Assembly (NCBI GenBank): GCA_032718475.1
Contig: JAUCBJ010006459.1
Coordinates: 36,552-100,551 of the forward strand
DNA from: Nemertoderma westbladi
Lineage: Eukaryota > Xenacoelomorpha > Nemertodermatida > Nemertodermatidae
Reading direction: 5' to 3'
DNA: 64,000 bases
How positions within the stretch are numbered: the stretch's first letter is position 1; each line of letters opens with the position of its first letter. Both the position numbers and the translations under genes were made by a program. The notes below the pieces were generated by a model, which saw only the letters and a program-made list of their open reading frames with translations, was not told the origin of the DNA and ran no database searches. Of the stretch, positions 1 to 8,458 are shown one piece after another.

Positions 1-625
1 ACTAACACATCTCTTCTTAGTATCAGGGACCTGGTACCTAAAATTGCCGAATTCTGGGCGTAGTATTAACCTTATGCCTGAATTTGAGTCCTGGAAATAC
101 GCAAGAGGGGAAGGAACCTTATCATTCGTGAGTATTGGACCTACAAGTTACAAAATTAGAATATTCGTAAATGCACACCGTACCCAGTAATTATATATGT
201 GAAGGAGCAAAACTGTTTTGACCGTTCAGAATTAACACGCGCGTTAGAAATTATTTACACCTCGAAATATATAAAATTAACTTTTGTCCGTACTGTGCTT
301 TGCCCGCTAGTTAGACATCTCCAAATCTCTGCCTGTACCTAGCTAGCGTCTCTTTGCCCAACCATATAAATCACACCGCGGCAAGGTATACGAGCCTCTT
401 AGTCCGTCAGTGAGTCAGCCTGATTTTAGGATTCGCTGCGCGGGATTTTGTTTTATCGAAGTTTGTCTGCTCGTAGACTGTTTTCTGCCTCACCGGTTAT
501 AAGAGATCGATACTGCAATATATTCGCTTACTTAGTTTATTGTTTTGGTGAGAAGGTCGGATTTATGATTTCATTTACAAACTTTACAGTAGGATATTGC
601 AGGTATTGTTACCGTCTCTTCGCAT
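1..625 (+). repeat. 3' portion of an LTR of the giant BEL/Pao family
   Basis: This segment is the reverse complement of 12781-13420 and 32759-33398, the ends of the two LTRs of the giant element, with scattered substitutions and small indels, so it is an older or independently diverged copy. In element orientation it runs left to right and ends near 625 (LTR end ...CAATA in the giant copies, ...GCATA here). The next eight bases, GTAGGAAT, equal the first internal bases after the giant element's 5' LTR, so this looks like a 5' LTR followed by a few bases of leader rather than a solo LTR. A TATA-like CATATAAAT lies at 363-371. The LTR start lies left of the window. Confidence 0.85.
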
Positions 626-634
626 AGTAGGAAT

Positions 635-759
635 AGGCGTATCTCTTCAATTATTGAAAGATGAGTGGGACGTAGAGGTACCAGAGGAAATCAAGAAACA
701 GTGGAGCAAGTGGACAGGAGACTTGGAGAAGATGGGAACATACAACATGCCACGGGTGT
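635..759 (+). pseudogene. BEL/Pao pol remnant, RT-RNase H connection region
   Basis: Translation in the frame used from about 597 gives a stretch typical of the region just before RNase H in BEL/Pao polyproteins (QLLKDEWDVEVPEE... ending NMPRV). The frame then breaks at about 755, and the following RNase H frame begins within a few bases. The upstream RT, protease and gag of this element are absent: the sequence runs directly into the LTR fragment at 1-625. This is therefore a 5'-truncated pol with one frameshift. The junction at about 634 is either a deletion or a recombination point. Confidence 0.6.
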
Positions 760-2844
760 ATGTTCTCCGACGCGTCGTTGGAAGCGTACGGAGCGGCACT
801 CTACTTAGTACAACGAAAAGGGGCTCATAAGCCAAGGCTAGCCTTTAGCAAAGCAAAGTCAACGCCGCCAGACTCAGCATCTGTTCCCAAGTTAGAATTG
901 ACAGCTGCGAGACTAGGAGTAAGAGCCACAGCCTACCTAGTAGATACTATTCCCAACATAGTGGAGACACACTACTGGATGGACTCCATGGTAGTGCTCG
1001 GTTGGCTACACAACGAAAGGACGAGATATCCGATATTCGTCGCGAATAGAGTGGACGAAATAAGGGCGAGCACAGAACTGGAAAGGTGGCACTACTGCCA
1101 AACAGACGAGAACCCAGCGGACTTGCTGTCGAGGGGCGTGGAACGCCACACTTTCCTGAAGAAGGAAGTATTGTGGCAACATGGGCCACAATTTCTGAGC
1201 GATAGGGAGGCCTGGCCGCCGATAAGGAAGGTGGACCCGGGCTCGGAAGTAGTATCAGAAGGAGAAGAGGGGGATTCAGAGGGAGAAGAGATATACTCCC
1301 AGATGGTGAGGGAGATTAGGGACGTGCAACCAGGAAGGGAACTGTGCGATAACCCAACGGATAAACTCCTCAGCTACAGTTCTAGTTGGTATAAGACCAA
1401 GAAACTAGTAGCGTACTGGAGAGCCTTCGGGAATTTCCTTGCGGGAGTTGGCAAGGACAAGAAGATCAGGACAACCATAGATCTGGAGGGAGCGGCGAAG
1501 GCAGTGATCCGCTATGAACAATGGAAGAACTACGGTGACGAGGTAGAACGCGTCGGTAACCAACAGCACCTCCGACGGGACAGCGAGCTGATTACGCTGT
1601 CGCCACAACTCAATGATGACGGGATTCTAGTAATGAATTCTAGGGTGGGATACAACAATAGCATAGTCGTACCACCGAAACCCATCATCATTCCTACAGG
1701 ATCGCCAATAGTCCACCAGATTATATGGGACTCCCATAAATCGATATTATATGGGGGCACCAACCGAACCCTCACAGAGATAAGGAGGACCTATTGGGTC
1801 AAACAATTAAGGAAGAAGGTTAAAGCGGTAGTGGGGCAGTGCCAGACCTGCCGACGGGCGAAGAAGGAGCGAGCCATACAGGAGATGGCGCCACTACCGG
1901 CGAGTAGGGTAAGACAGCACGACCCGCCATTTACGCATTGCGGTGTGGACATGTTCGGGCCGATAAAGATCAAGGTGATGCGACACACGGAGAAACGCTA
2001 CGGTATTATCTTCGTATGCAACAATACGCGGGCGGTAGGGATAGAACTCGCCCAAGATGCAACCGCATCAGCGTTCATTAACGCCTTAGAAAGGTTTAGG
2101 GACCGCAAAGGTGGGACGATCGCAGTGATATACAGCGACAACGGCACCAACTTTGTGGGTGCAGAGAGTGAGATGGCAGAGGCCCTGGACATCTTGGAGG
2201 GGGAAGAAGTCAAGGCAGCCATGAGGAGACGTCAAGTAAAGTGGGAGAGACGGACGCCGTATGCACCACATACACTAGGATGCGTCGAGAGACTGGTGGG
2301 CAGTTCAAAGCGTCTAATGACGAAGCTAATGAACACCCACATGGTCACTGAGGACGTTTTACGGACAGTACTTGCGAAGTGCGAGGGGATCATTAATAGC
2401 AGACCGCTATATCCGGAGAATGATGACCCTGAGTCGTTAGACGTGCTGACGCCTAGCCATTTCCTGATGGAAAGGCCAGCGACCATCGATATGCGGGGTG
2501 TAGACGCAGATGACATACACTCCCGCCAAAGTTGGAAAGTCGCAAAGGCGATAAGCGCTGAGTATTGGAGGAGATGGGTCGAGGAATACCTACCCACGCT
2601 CCATAAGCGAAGCAAATGGAGGAAACCGAACAGGGAGTTAAGAACAGGAGATCTCGTAATCGTTACGGATGATACTATCATCAACAACCAGTGGCGGTTG
2701 GCGAGAGTTGTAGACACCTACTCCGACGAGGACGGAAGAGTCCGATCGGTAGAAGTGCGGATAGGTGGAAAGATAGGTGCGAAGGACAGAAAAACCTACA
2801 GGAGAGCAGTAGGGAAATGCTGTCTTCTAGAAGGGGCACCTTAG
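760..2844 (+). CDS. BEL/Pao pol C-terminal part: RNase H and integrase (element 1)
   Basis: 694 codons of a retrotransposon polyprotein. RNase H lies at about residues 1-130 with the four acidic residues in place (D4 in FSDAS, E46, D75, D121). An acidic linker follows (about 150-190), then integrase. The zinc-binding part at about 319-364 has H326, C361 and C364, but the position where relatives have the second histidine is Tyr331 (HKSILYGG against the usual HxxxxHAG). The DDE core has D397 (GVDMFGP), D460 (YSDNGTNF) and E510. A C-terminal integrase domain reaches the stop. The ATG used is internal; the native protein began upstream but was cut off by truncation and a frameshift. The element cannot be autonomous as it stands. 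Family assignment rests on motifs I recognise, not on a search. Confidence 0.88.
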   Translation: MFSDASLEAYGAALYLVQRKGAHKPRLAFSKAKSTPPDSASVPKLELTAARLGVRATAYLVDTIPNIVETHYWMDSMVVLGWLHNERTRYPIFVANRVDEIRASTELERWHYCQTDENPADLLSRGVERHTFLKKEVLWQHGPQFLSDREAWPPIRKVDPGSEVVSEGEEGDSEGEEIYSQMVREIRDVQPGRELCDNPTDKLLSYSSSWYKTKKLVAYWRAFGNFLAGVGKDKKIRTTIDLEGAAKAVIRYEQWKNYGDEVERVGNQQHLRRDSELITLSPQLNDDGILVMNSRVGYNNSIVVPPKPIIIPTGSPIVHQIIWDSHKSILYGGTNRTLTEIRRTYWVKQLRKKVKAVVGQCQTCRRAKKERAIQEMAPLPASRVRQHDPPFTHCGVDMFGPIKIKVMRHTEKRYGIIFVCNNTRAVGIELAQDATASAFINALERFRDRKGGTIAVIYSDNGTNFVGAESEMAEALDILEGEEVKAAMRRRQVKWERRTPYAPHTLGCVERLVGSSKRLMTKLMNTHMVTEDVLRTVLAKCEGIINSRPLYPENDDPESLDVLTPSHFLMERPATIDMRGVDADDIHSRQSWKVAKAISAEYWRRWVEEYLPTLHKRSKWRKPNRELRTGDLVIVTDDTIINNQWRLARVVDTYSDEDGRVRSVEVRIGGKIGAKDRKTYRRAVGKCCLLEGAP

Positions 2845-4063
2845 AAGTGGAGTTAGCGCTTGGTTTAGTCGTCCAAGTTTTGGACTGAGGGGGGTGGGAT
2901 TGAGGGCGAGACGCCCTTCCCACATATAAAATTTGAAAAATAAAATAAAAATAAAATAATAGTACATGAGTAGGTACGCAGTTAGTAGGCAGAAGGTACG
3001 TAGTACCTAATTAGTTAGTAGGTACGTAGTACCTAGAGTTAGTTAGTTAGTCAGAAGGTACGTAGTACCTAAGTTAGTTAGTAGGTACGTAGTACCTAGA
3101 GTTAGTTAGTTAGTTAGAAGGTACGTAGTACCTAATCAGTTAGTAGGTACGTAGTACCTAGAGTTAGTTAGTTAGTCAGAAGGTACGTAGTACCTAATTA
3201 GTTAGTAGGTACGTAGTACCTAGAGTTAGTTAGTTAGTTAGTAGGTACGTAGTACCTAGAGTTAGTTAGAGAGTTAGAGGGTACGTGGTACCGTTAGTTA
3301 GAGTTAGAGGGTACGTAGTACCGTTAGTTAGAGTTAGAGTTAGAGGGTACGTAGTACCGTTAGTTAGAGTTAGAGTTAGAGGGTACGTGGTACCGTTAGT
3401 TAGAGTTAGAGTTAGAGGGTACGTAGTACCGTTAGATAGAGTTAGAGTTAGAGGGTACATAGTACCGTTAGTTAGAGTTAGAGGGTACGTAGTACCGTTA
3501 ATTAGAGAGTCGGAGGGTACGTAGTACCATTAGTTAGAGAAGAGTTAGAGTTAGAGGGTATGTGGTACCATTAGAGAGAGAGGGAGTAAGAGGTAGAAGG
3601 GTATATAAGATATAGATATTAGTTAGCAGTTAGTAGCGAGAGGGGGGCATATGAGTACAGCTGGGTAAATCGTGTGGCCACACGACGCATACTGCTGTAC
3701 TGCATAGACCCACAGAGTAGGCCAGAATGTGGATTAGAGAATAGAATAATCCATAGGCAGTAGTAAGTAGTAGGACAGTAGAATCAAATTAAAATAGATA
3801 AATAAATAGAATAGGGCTGAAAGTTGTGAAATAGTGGCAACATAAGGGAAGTTATTCTAGAACATAATAAAAGTAACGGACAGAAATTGTAAATTACGCT
3901 CATTTACTAGCTTCAAAATTAATTAGGAATAATTTAGGTTAAAAGGCGCAGTTAAGTAGAAGTAGGCCATTATCGAACTGTACAGAACATCCTAGATACA
4001 TCACTCATCTGTATTGCGCCTTGGTAAGGCACCACCTTGCAGGTGAGCGAGTGAACGTTCGGA
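2845..4063 (+). repeat. Post-pol spacer with GGTACGTAGTACC tandem array
   Basis: Non-coding spacer between pol and the exonuclease-like frame of element 1. From about 2970 to 3575 it is a tandem array of near-palindromic 13-mers (GGTACGTAGTACC and one-base variants). In the first half the 13-mers are separated by TAGAGTTAGTTAGTTAG-type spacers, and in the second half by GTTAGTTAGAGTTAGAG, so two related higher-order units of about 30-60 bp are present. I count roughly twenty 13-mers. Apparent frames here on both strands are translations of the repeat. 3600-4063 is AT-rich single-copy sequence with nothing else recognisable. Confidence 0.85.
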
Positions 4064-5311
4064 ATGGCGAGTAAGTTGATCAGAAAGAGAAAGGCGGAGT
4101 CAGGAGGAAAGGAGATACTGGTGGATTTCACCGAGAGACATCCGGAAGAGAAGACGAGAGGATACTACGAGAGGTTGGAAAGGGGTCACGCGGCACGAGC
4201 GTTGCAGGATCACTTCCGGGAGGCGCACGAACAGCGGCTGGTCGGGACCTACGGGACCCCGTCGCTAGACAACGCGATCTTCCAACATTTCCACTACGTA
4301 GTGAAAGGGGACGAGGCGAAGTTCGGGATTCCGAAGTACCCGAGGGAATCACCGAGGAAGGACTGGAAGAGGTTCATAGAGTCCGTCAACAGAGGAGGAT
4401 ATATGATCCTAGATGACGAGGGAACCGTGGAGGACGAAGCGGGTTCGAGACGAGGAACGGCAGGGTCGGCCAGGACCATACTCCTACATTTGGCCGCGCC
4501 AAATGGGGACATCTTCTTATTCGACCTAGGGACGTATGGGAAGAAGGACGGGCCGAAATTAGACCGATTACCGAAAGCGGTACAAGTCTTAGTAAGAGAG
4601 AAGTCGACGACGAAAGTGGGATCGGCGATTCGCGAGGACGCGGAGAGGATCATCGGTCCGGACGCCACCAACCTCCTGGATATGCAGAAAGTCTTTATGG
4701 CTATGACGGCACCGGATGGATTGGGGGTAGTCGGAAACACAGGCCAATGCGGGGCGGTGGCGATGGGCCAATTATTGGGGCTCGTATGCCACAAACCGAT
4801 GGACTGGGGGAAGTTTAGGGAAGAATACGGAGCAGAACTAGCGAACTCGCTAAAGTGGGGAGCGAGACCGGGAAAGCAGGAGGTATATCAATTCCGCAGA
4901 GGAGCGATAAAGGTATATCAGAAGCGATATATCCTACAGGAAGACTGGATCATGATAAGTTTGCTTAACTTATTTATGACCGTGGTTATCGAGAGGGAAC
5001 CAGGGGCATTTCTGTTATCGGGATCACCCCTAAGCTACAGGAGAGCCTTTAAGACGGCCTTTGACGGTCTGGTAGACCACCCGGGGCTGAAGGGTGAGTC
5101 GGTATACTATAACAGCCGGCATCTGGTAGACGGGGAGACAGATACACCGTATCAGAGATGGGAGCAGTTAGAAGCGGATAGACGAGAAGCAAAGGGGACA
5201 CTACGGACGCGAGTGCGACTGGATGAACGACGAGGAGAAGTTCACAAGGTTCGAGGAGTGGGCCGACGTCGGGGCCATGACGCGCCAGCGCATGAAGGCC
5301 CAGGAGTTTAA
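4064..5311 (+). CDS. DEDD 3'-5' exonuclease-like protein, post-pol ORF of element 1 (N-terminal part)
   Basis: 415 codons. From about residue 98 the pattern is that of the RNase D/WRN/Nibbler type of DEDD exonuclease. Exo I is YMILDDEG (D117, E119); a beta strand ILLHLAAPNGDIFLFDL follows; exo II is TTKVGSAIRED (D192); then come LLDMQKVF and a conserved Tyr275. Where family members have the exo III aspartate shortly after this tyrosine (YxxxD), I see Arg, so activity may be lost. The giant element's ORF at 17277-19076 shares the same blocks, including LKW (263-265 here, 576-578 there). The N-terminal ~95 residues are basic and unrecognised. The last ~30 codons are probably out of frame: the next ORF, overlapping at 5223, continues the homology. 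Start chosen as the first ATG after the spacer. Function in the element is unknown. Confidence 0.65.
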   Translation: MASKLIRKRKAESGGKEILVDFTERHPEEKTRGYYERLERGHAARALQDHFREAHEQRLVGTYGTPSLDNAIFQHFHYVVKGDEAKFGIPKYPRESPRKDWKRFIESVNRGGYMILDDEGTVEDEAGSRRGTAGSARTILLHLAAPNGDIFLFDLGTYGKKDGPKLDRLPKAVQVLVREKSTTKVGSAIREDAERIIGPDATNLLDMQKVFMAMTAPDGLGVVGNTGQCGAVAMGQLLGLVCHKPMDWGKFREEYGAELANSLKWGARPGKQEVYQFRRGAIKVYQKRYILQEDWIMISLLNLFMTVVIEREPGAFLLSGSPLSYRRAFKTAFDGLVDHPGLKGESVYYNSRHLVDGETDTPYQRWEQLEADRREAKGTLRTRVRLDERRGEVHKVRGVGRRRGHDAPAHEGPGV

Positions 5312-5747
5312 GTGGGGTTTCTTCCTTATCAATCAGGAGACTCACATGGAAATCATAAAGCGGAGGCTACCGTTTACCTACCAAGAGGTAGCAACGGCGG
5401 CGTCGTACGCTGGAGTGATGAACACGCAAAGGTATCTGGACAGGTGGACGCCAGACAACCGAAGGGAGTTTAGGGATTTCTTGGCGGAGCACGTACCAAA
5501 GGCAATGAAAATGATCCTATGGGACGCCACTAGAGGGAGACAACCGGGCCACTCTGAGGGGCCACCGGCGAAGCGATATCGGGCACTAATAACACCAGCG
5601 CCCAAGGAGCCAACGACCGGGATCAGCAGGGAGGTGGCGGCGAAGGTCCGAAAACAGAAGGCGGATAATGCCAGAGGAACGGTGATAACCAAGAAACGAC
5701 CCAGGGAAGAGGACGCCAGGGGGAACTATCCCCAGAGGAACAGATAG
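5223..5747 (+). CDS. C-terminal part of the post-pol protein, element 1 (frameshifted)
   Basis: 174 codons overlapping the previous ORF in another frame. Residues 9-50 (FEEWADV...QRM...WGFFLINQETHM) match a block of the giant element's zinc-knuckle ORF (FDEWEDL...QRR...LGFWAVNPQTMM, from about residue 300), so this is the continuation of one protein after a frameshift near 5190-5220. Just upstream in this frame the DNA encodes GHYGREC, the second half of a CCHC knuckle, and a stop codon a few codons before it removes the rest. Element 1 has thus lost most of the knuckle region present in the giant element. The C-terminus is basic (KKRPREED), resembling a nuclear-localisation-type patch. Confidence 0.55.
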   Translation: MNDEEKFTRFEEWADVGAMTRQRMKAQEFKWGFFLINQETHMEIIKRRLPFTYQEVATAASYAGVMNTQRYLDRWTPDNRREFRDFLAEHVPKAMKMILWDATRGRQPGHSEGPPAKRYRALITPAPKEPTTGISREVAAKVRKQKADNARGTVITKKRPREEDARGNYPQRNR

Positions 5748-6033
5748 GTTCCCGAGTCGAGGGAGAGAGACTGGGACTTGGACGTGGTACGCCTGGAAGG
5801 CGCCGCGTGGGACGTACGAACTATTAAGTACAAATCTAATTAATGCAAATAATCATATAAGTGCAATTTGTATGTACGTACGTAGTAATTAGTAATCTAG
5901 AAATATATACGTTCGGAGTAAGTACTATAGTCATACAACCTTTCTCAATTAGCTACTGGGACTGGGGGATAACTGACTATGGGACTATGGACGAGACACC
6001 AGACAATTCCACACTTCTTGAGTGCGACGGCAC
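5748..6033 (+). other. 3' non-coding region of element 1
   Basis: Untranslated sequence between the last ORF and the polypurine tract. It contains a short GTACGTACGTAGTA segment at about 5873, echoing the 13-mer of the upstream array. No other feature is visible. Confidence 0.5.
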
Positions 6034-6052
6034 AAGAGGGGGGGGGGGGAGA
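6034..6052 (+). promoter_or_regulatory. Polypurine tract
   Basis: An uninterrupted purine run (AAGAG, thirteen G, AGA) directly before a sequence starting TGTCAG. This is the expected plus-strand primer site next to a 3' LTR. Confidence 0.7.
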
Positions 6053-6055
6053 TTC

Positions 6056-6990
6056 TGTCAGAAGGGATGGGACAGTCAGAGTGAGGTTGAGGGACGGAAT
6101 AATAGTGCGGAGTGCGGAGAGAGTGCGGACGCAATTCTAGTGTGGGGGGGGGAGAATAAGAGGCTGAGCGAGGGACGAGGAGGTCCGAGTGTGAGAGAGT
6201 TAGGGTGAGAGTGAAGGTGAGATAGGGCGGAAGTGTTGGGGAAACAAAAGTTGCGTGAAAGGTGAGCGCGATCGGCCCGACATGAGACGCCAGGCACACA
6301 GGGTAGCGTTATCATACCCATAGGGGGCGGCCTGGAAAGCCGGCTCCAAGAGAAAAGAATTCCACCCCACACCCGATACTAGATCGGGATCCAGCGGGAT
6401 TGTAGCGCACTTTTTGGTTGATGCTATCTTCTTACCGGGAAGATAGCATGGGGGGGAGTGTTAGCTTATTCAATCCCGCTAACACCCCATAAAGTTATAA
6501 GCCGATAAGCAATATTGGGAGCCACGAGATTGGGCAATTAACCAACTCGTGCCATCCCAATAAGAGTGGGAAGGAAGCACACAATAAAGGGTCAGGGGCC
6601 AAACCCCTAACCCAGAGAGTACAGGTGGAGTGAACGGGAACACTCCACGGGGCGCCAACAAGGGTATCAACCAATCAGAGGGGGGCAAGGCATCGATTGA
6701 GTAGAGCAATAAGGCCACCGTGCAATATAACCAGTAACACAATGTCAGTAATTCAGTTATCTCAGTGCAGTGTAGGTTAGTTAGTTTAGATAGGGGAGCA
6801 CGGGACTTTAGTTACCGTATCCCGCCTTCCGTATATTATACTACAGTCATCATATCTATATCTTATACCTATCAATTATTATACACCGAATATCAGAACT
6901 CATTCACTATTTCCGTTTACTCTTTATACACGGCGGGGACGCGTAAACTAAACACCGGATAAATCGGGATCCCTCCTGGATCCCGTCACA
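6056..6990 (+). repeat. Putative 3' LTR of element 1
   Basis: Starts TGTCAG after the polypurine tract and ends CCCGTCACA, giving TG...CA termini and a length of about 935 bp. It contains an AATAAA at about 6581 and an inverted GGATCC pair near the end. The matching 5' LTR and target duplication are not in the window, so the 3' boundary is an estimate. It is unrelated to the LTR at 1-625, which supports the view that the left junction of element 1 is chimeric. Confidence 0.6.
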
Positions 6991-7047
6991 TTAAATCAAA
7001 GTCTTACAAATTCGAACGTCAACGAACAACTTCGAACGTTACTGTCC

Positions 7048-7118
7048 CACCTTGGTGTAGTGGTTGCGTTGAATTCACATCTCCCATAGTTCATGGGTTC
7101 AAACCCCGCATGGACCAG
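7048..7118 (+). repeat. tRNA-like SINE head
   Basis: Contains a good A box (TGGTGTAGTGG, about 7053-7063) and B box (GGTTCAAACCCC, about 7093-7104) with tRNA-like spacing. The acceptor stem does not pair convincingly, so this is a tRNA-derived SINE head or tRNA pseudogene rather than a functional tRNA. Confidence 0.6.
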
Positions 7119-8458
7119 GGCAGATTTCGTTCGGTCAGCAATAGGCCTAAGTATACAAAATGCAGTATTATTGCCTAGTAACCAATTCATAGCTACTATA
7201 TGGTTTTCACTTTGAGAAATTTCGCCCTCTAGTGGCAGACTGGGGAACTTCAGACTACTCTGTGACTCCGCAAAAGATATAGCCTATATTGTAATAGATA
7301 CCGAGTGGGGGGGGGGGGGTCAAAATTAAGTAATAATATATCTAAATAAGTCTCAAACATCTTGCCTCATGGCTCGCCCCTCAGAACTCTTAAACAATAT
7401 AGGTTCATAGTTTTTAAGGAAAACTGGTAAACGAGATTTGTTAATAGTTAATAGAAAACAATATATAAAGTAAAAGTAATACAAATAATTAAAGTAAAAG
7501 TAAATACAAATATTTAATTTAAAATTAAATACAAATAAATAAATTAAAATGAAATACAAATAAATAAGTATCAATAAATAAAAGAGCTGAGGTGTCACTT
7601 ATGACACCCTCTTGGGCAGCTTTGTGACAGTTGGACAACACAGACACCATTGCGTGTTAGGGCGCTAATCAGTCTGATTAATTAGGATAATCAATTAAAC
7701 CCTAACTAGGAGTCATAAGACAACTATTAGGATGTTGATTAATTTTCCTCCATGATCATCTTTTAGGTTGTAATCTAAGAGATGAATATAATTTTCAGAA
7801 GCCTCAATATCGATTGTACTTAAAACTTTCCTTGCTTTTTCAGAAAAAAACAATTTTATAATTATCATCACCTCGACGGGAAATAGTATAATCAATAATA
7901 ATATACGGCTCGCCATCTTCTGAAAAAAATTAATGTCTTACTATTGGCATATCCATATCAGAAGACATTATTTAATTTATTTTAATGTAAATCAAACAAA
8001 GTAAAAACTTTTTAATCTAAAACCATTATGCGCAGTTGATTATCGATCGTCGATTCTTTCAAGTATATGATGCGAGTAGCAGATGGTCGTCGTAGAGTGG
8101 AATTGAGTGAATTTCAATAGTCCTCCCTACGGGATGTCCCTTGAAAAGCATAGGGAGGACATCCTTCTACTACTGGGGCGTGTCACTGAATTACGACACT
8201 ATAAGTAGTATAGACTTGGGTGGCTTTGTGACACTTAGACCAAACTGACTGGCGCCAGACTGTCTGGGTGACACCCAATGTCACCCTATGGGTGTCATTT
8301 GGCACCTCCTAATTAGGCTATTTAGACCCTAATTGACAGGTGTCATCCATAAAATAGTACAATTAAACCATAATTTCGTAGGGATAGATGTCGATCTAGT
8401 TTTATTTCAAACTTTTCACCACCCTCGTTGTATTGCATAATAACAATTAACTCGTCTA
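7119..8458. other. AT-rich intergenic sequence with inverted-repeat debris
   Basis: No gene seen. Holds a G run near 7309; a (TAAAT/CAAATAAA)n low-complexity stretch at 7490-7580; two direct repeats of CTTGGGYRGCTTTGTGAC at about 7609 and 8216; a hairpin with arms GTCCTCCCTA/TAGGGAGGAC at about 8119-8160; and at about 8174-8203 the sequence GGGGCGTGTCACTGAATTAC followed by GACACTA, which matches the terminus of the poly-C foldback element at 61.8 kb. Confidence 0.5.

Noticed and set aside
3266-3524. 79- and 64-codon frames rich in VPLVRVRG or YPLTLTLTNGTT
   Set aside because: Both are translations of the GGTACGTAGTACC/GTTAGAGTT tandem array on the two strands; they have no other support.
1-6990. 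Element 1 as a simple element with 1-625 as its own 5' LTR
   Set aside because: The sequence after its polypurine tract (6056-6990) is unrelated to 1-625, so the left LTR belongs to a different family.
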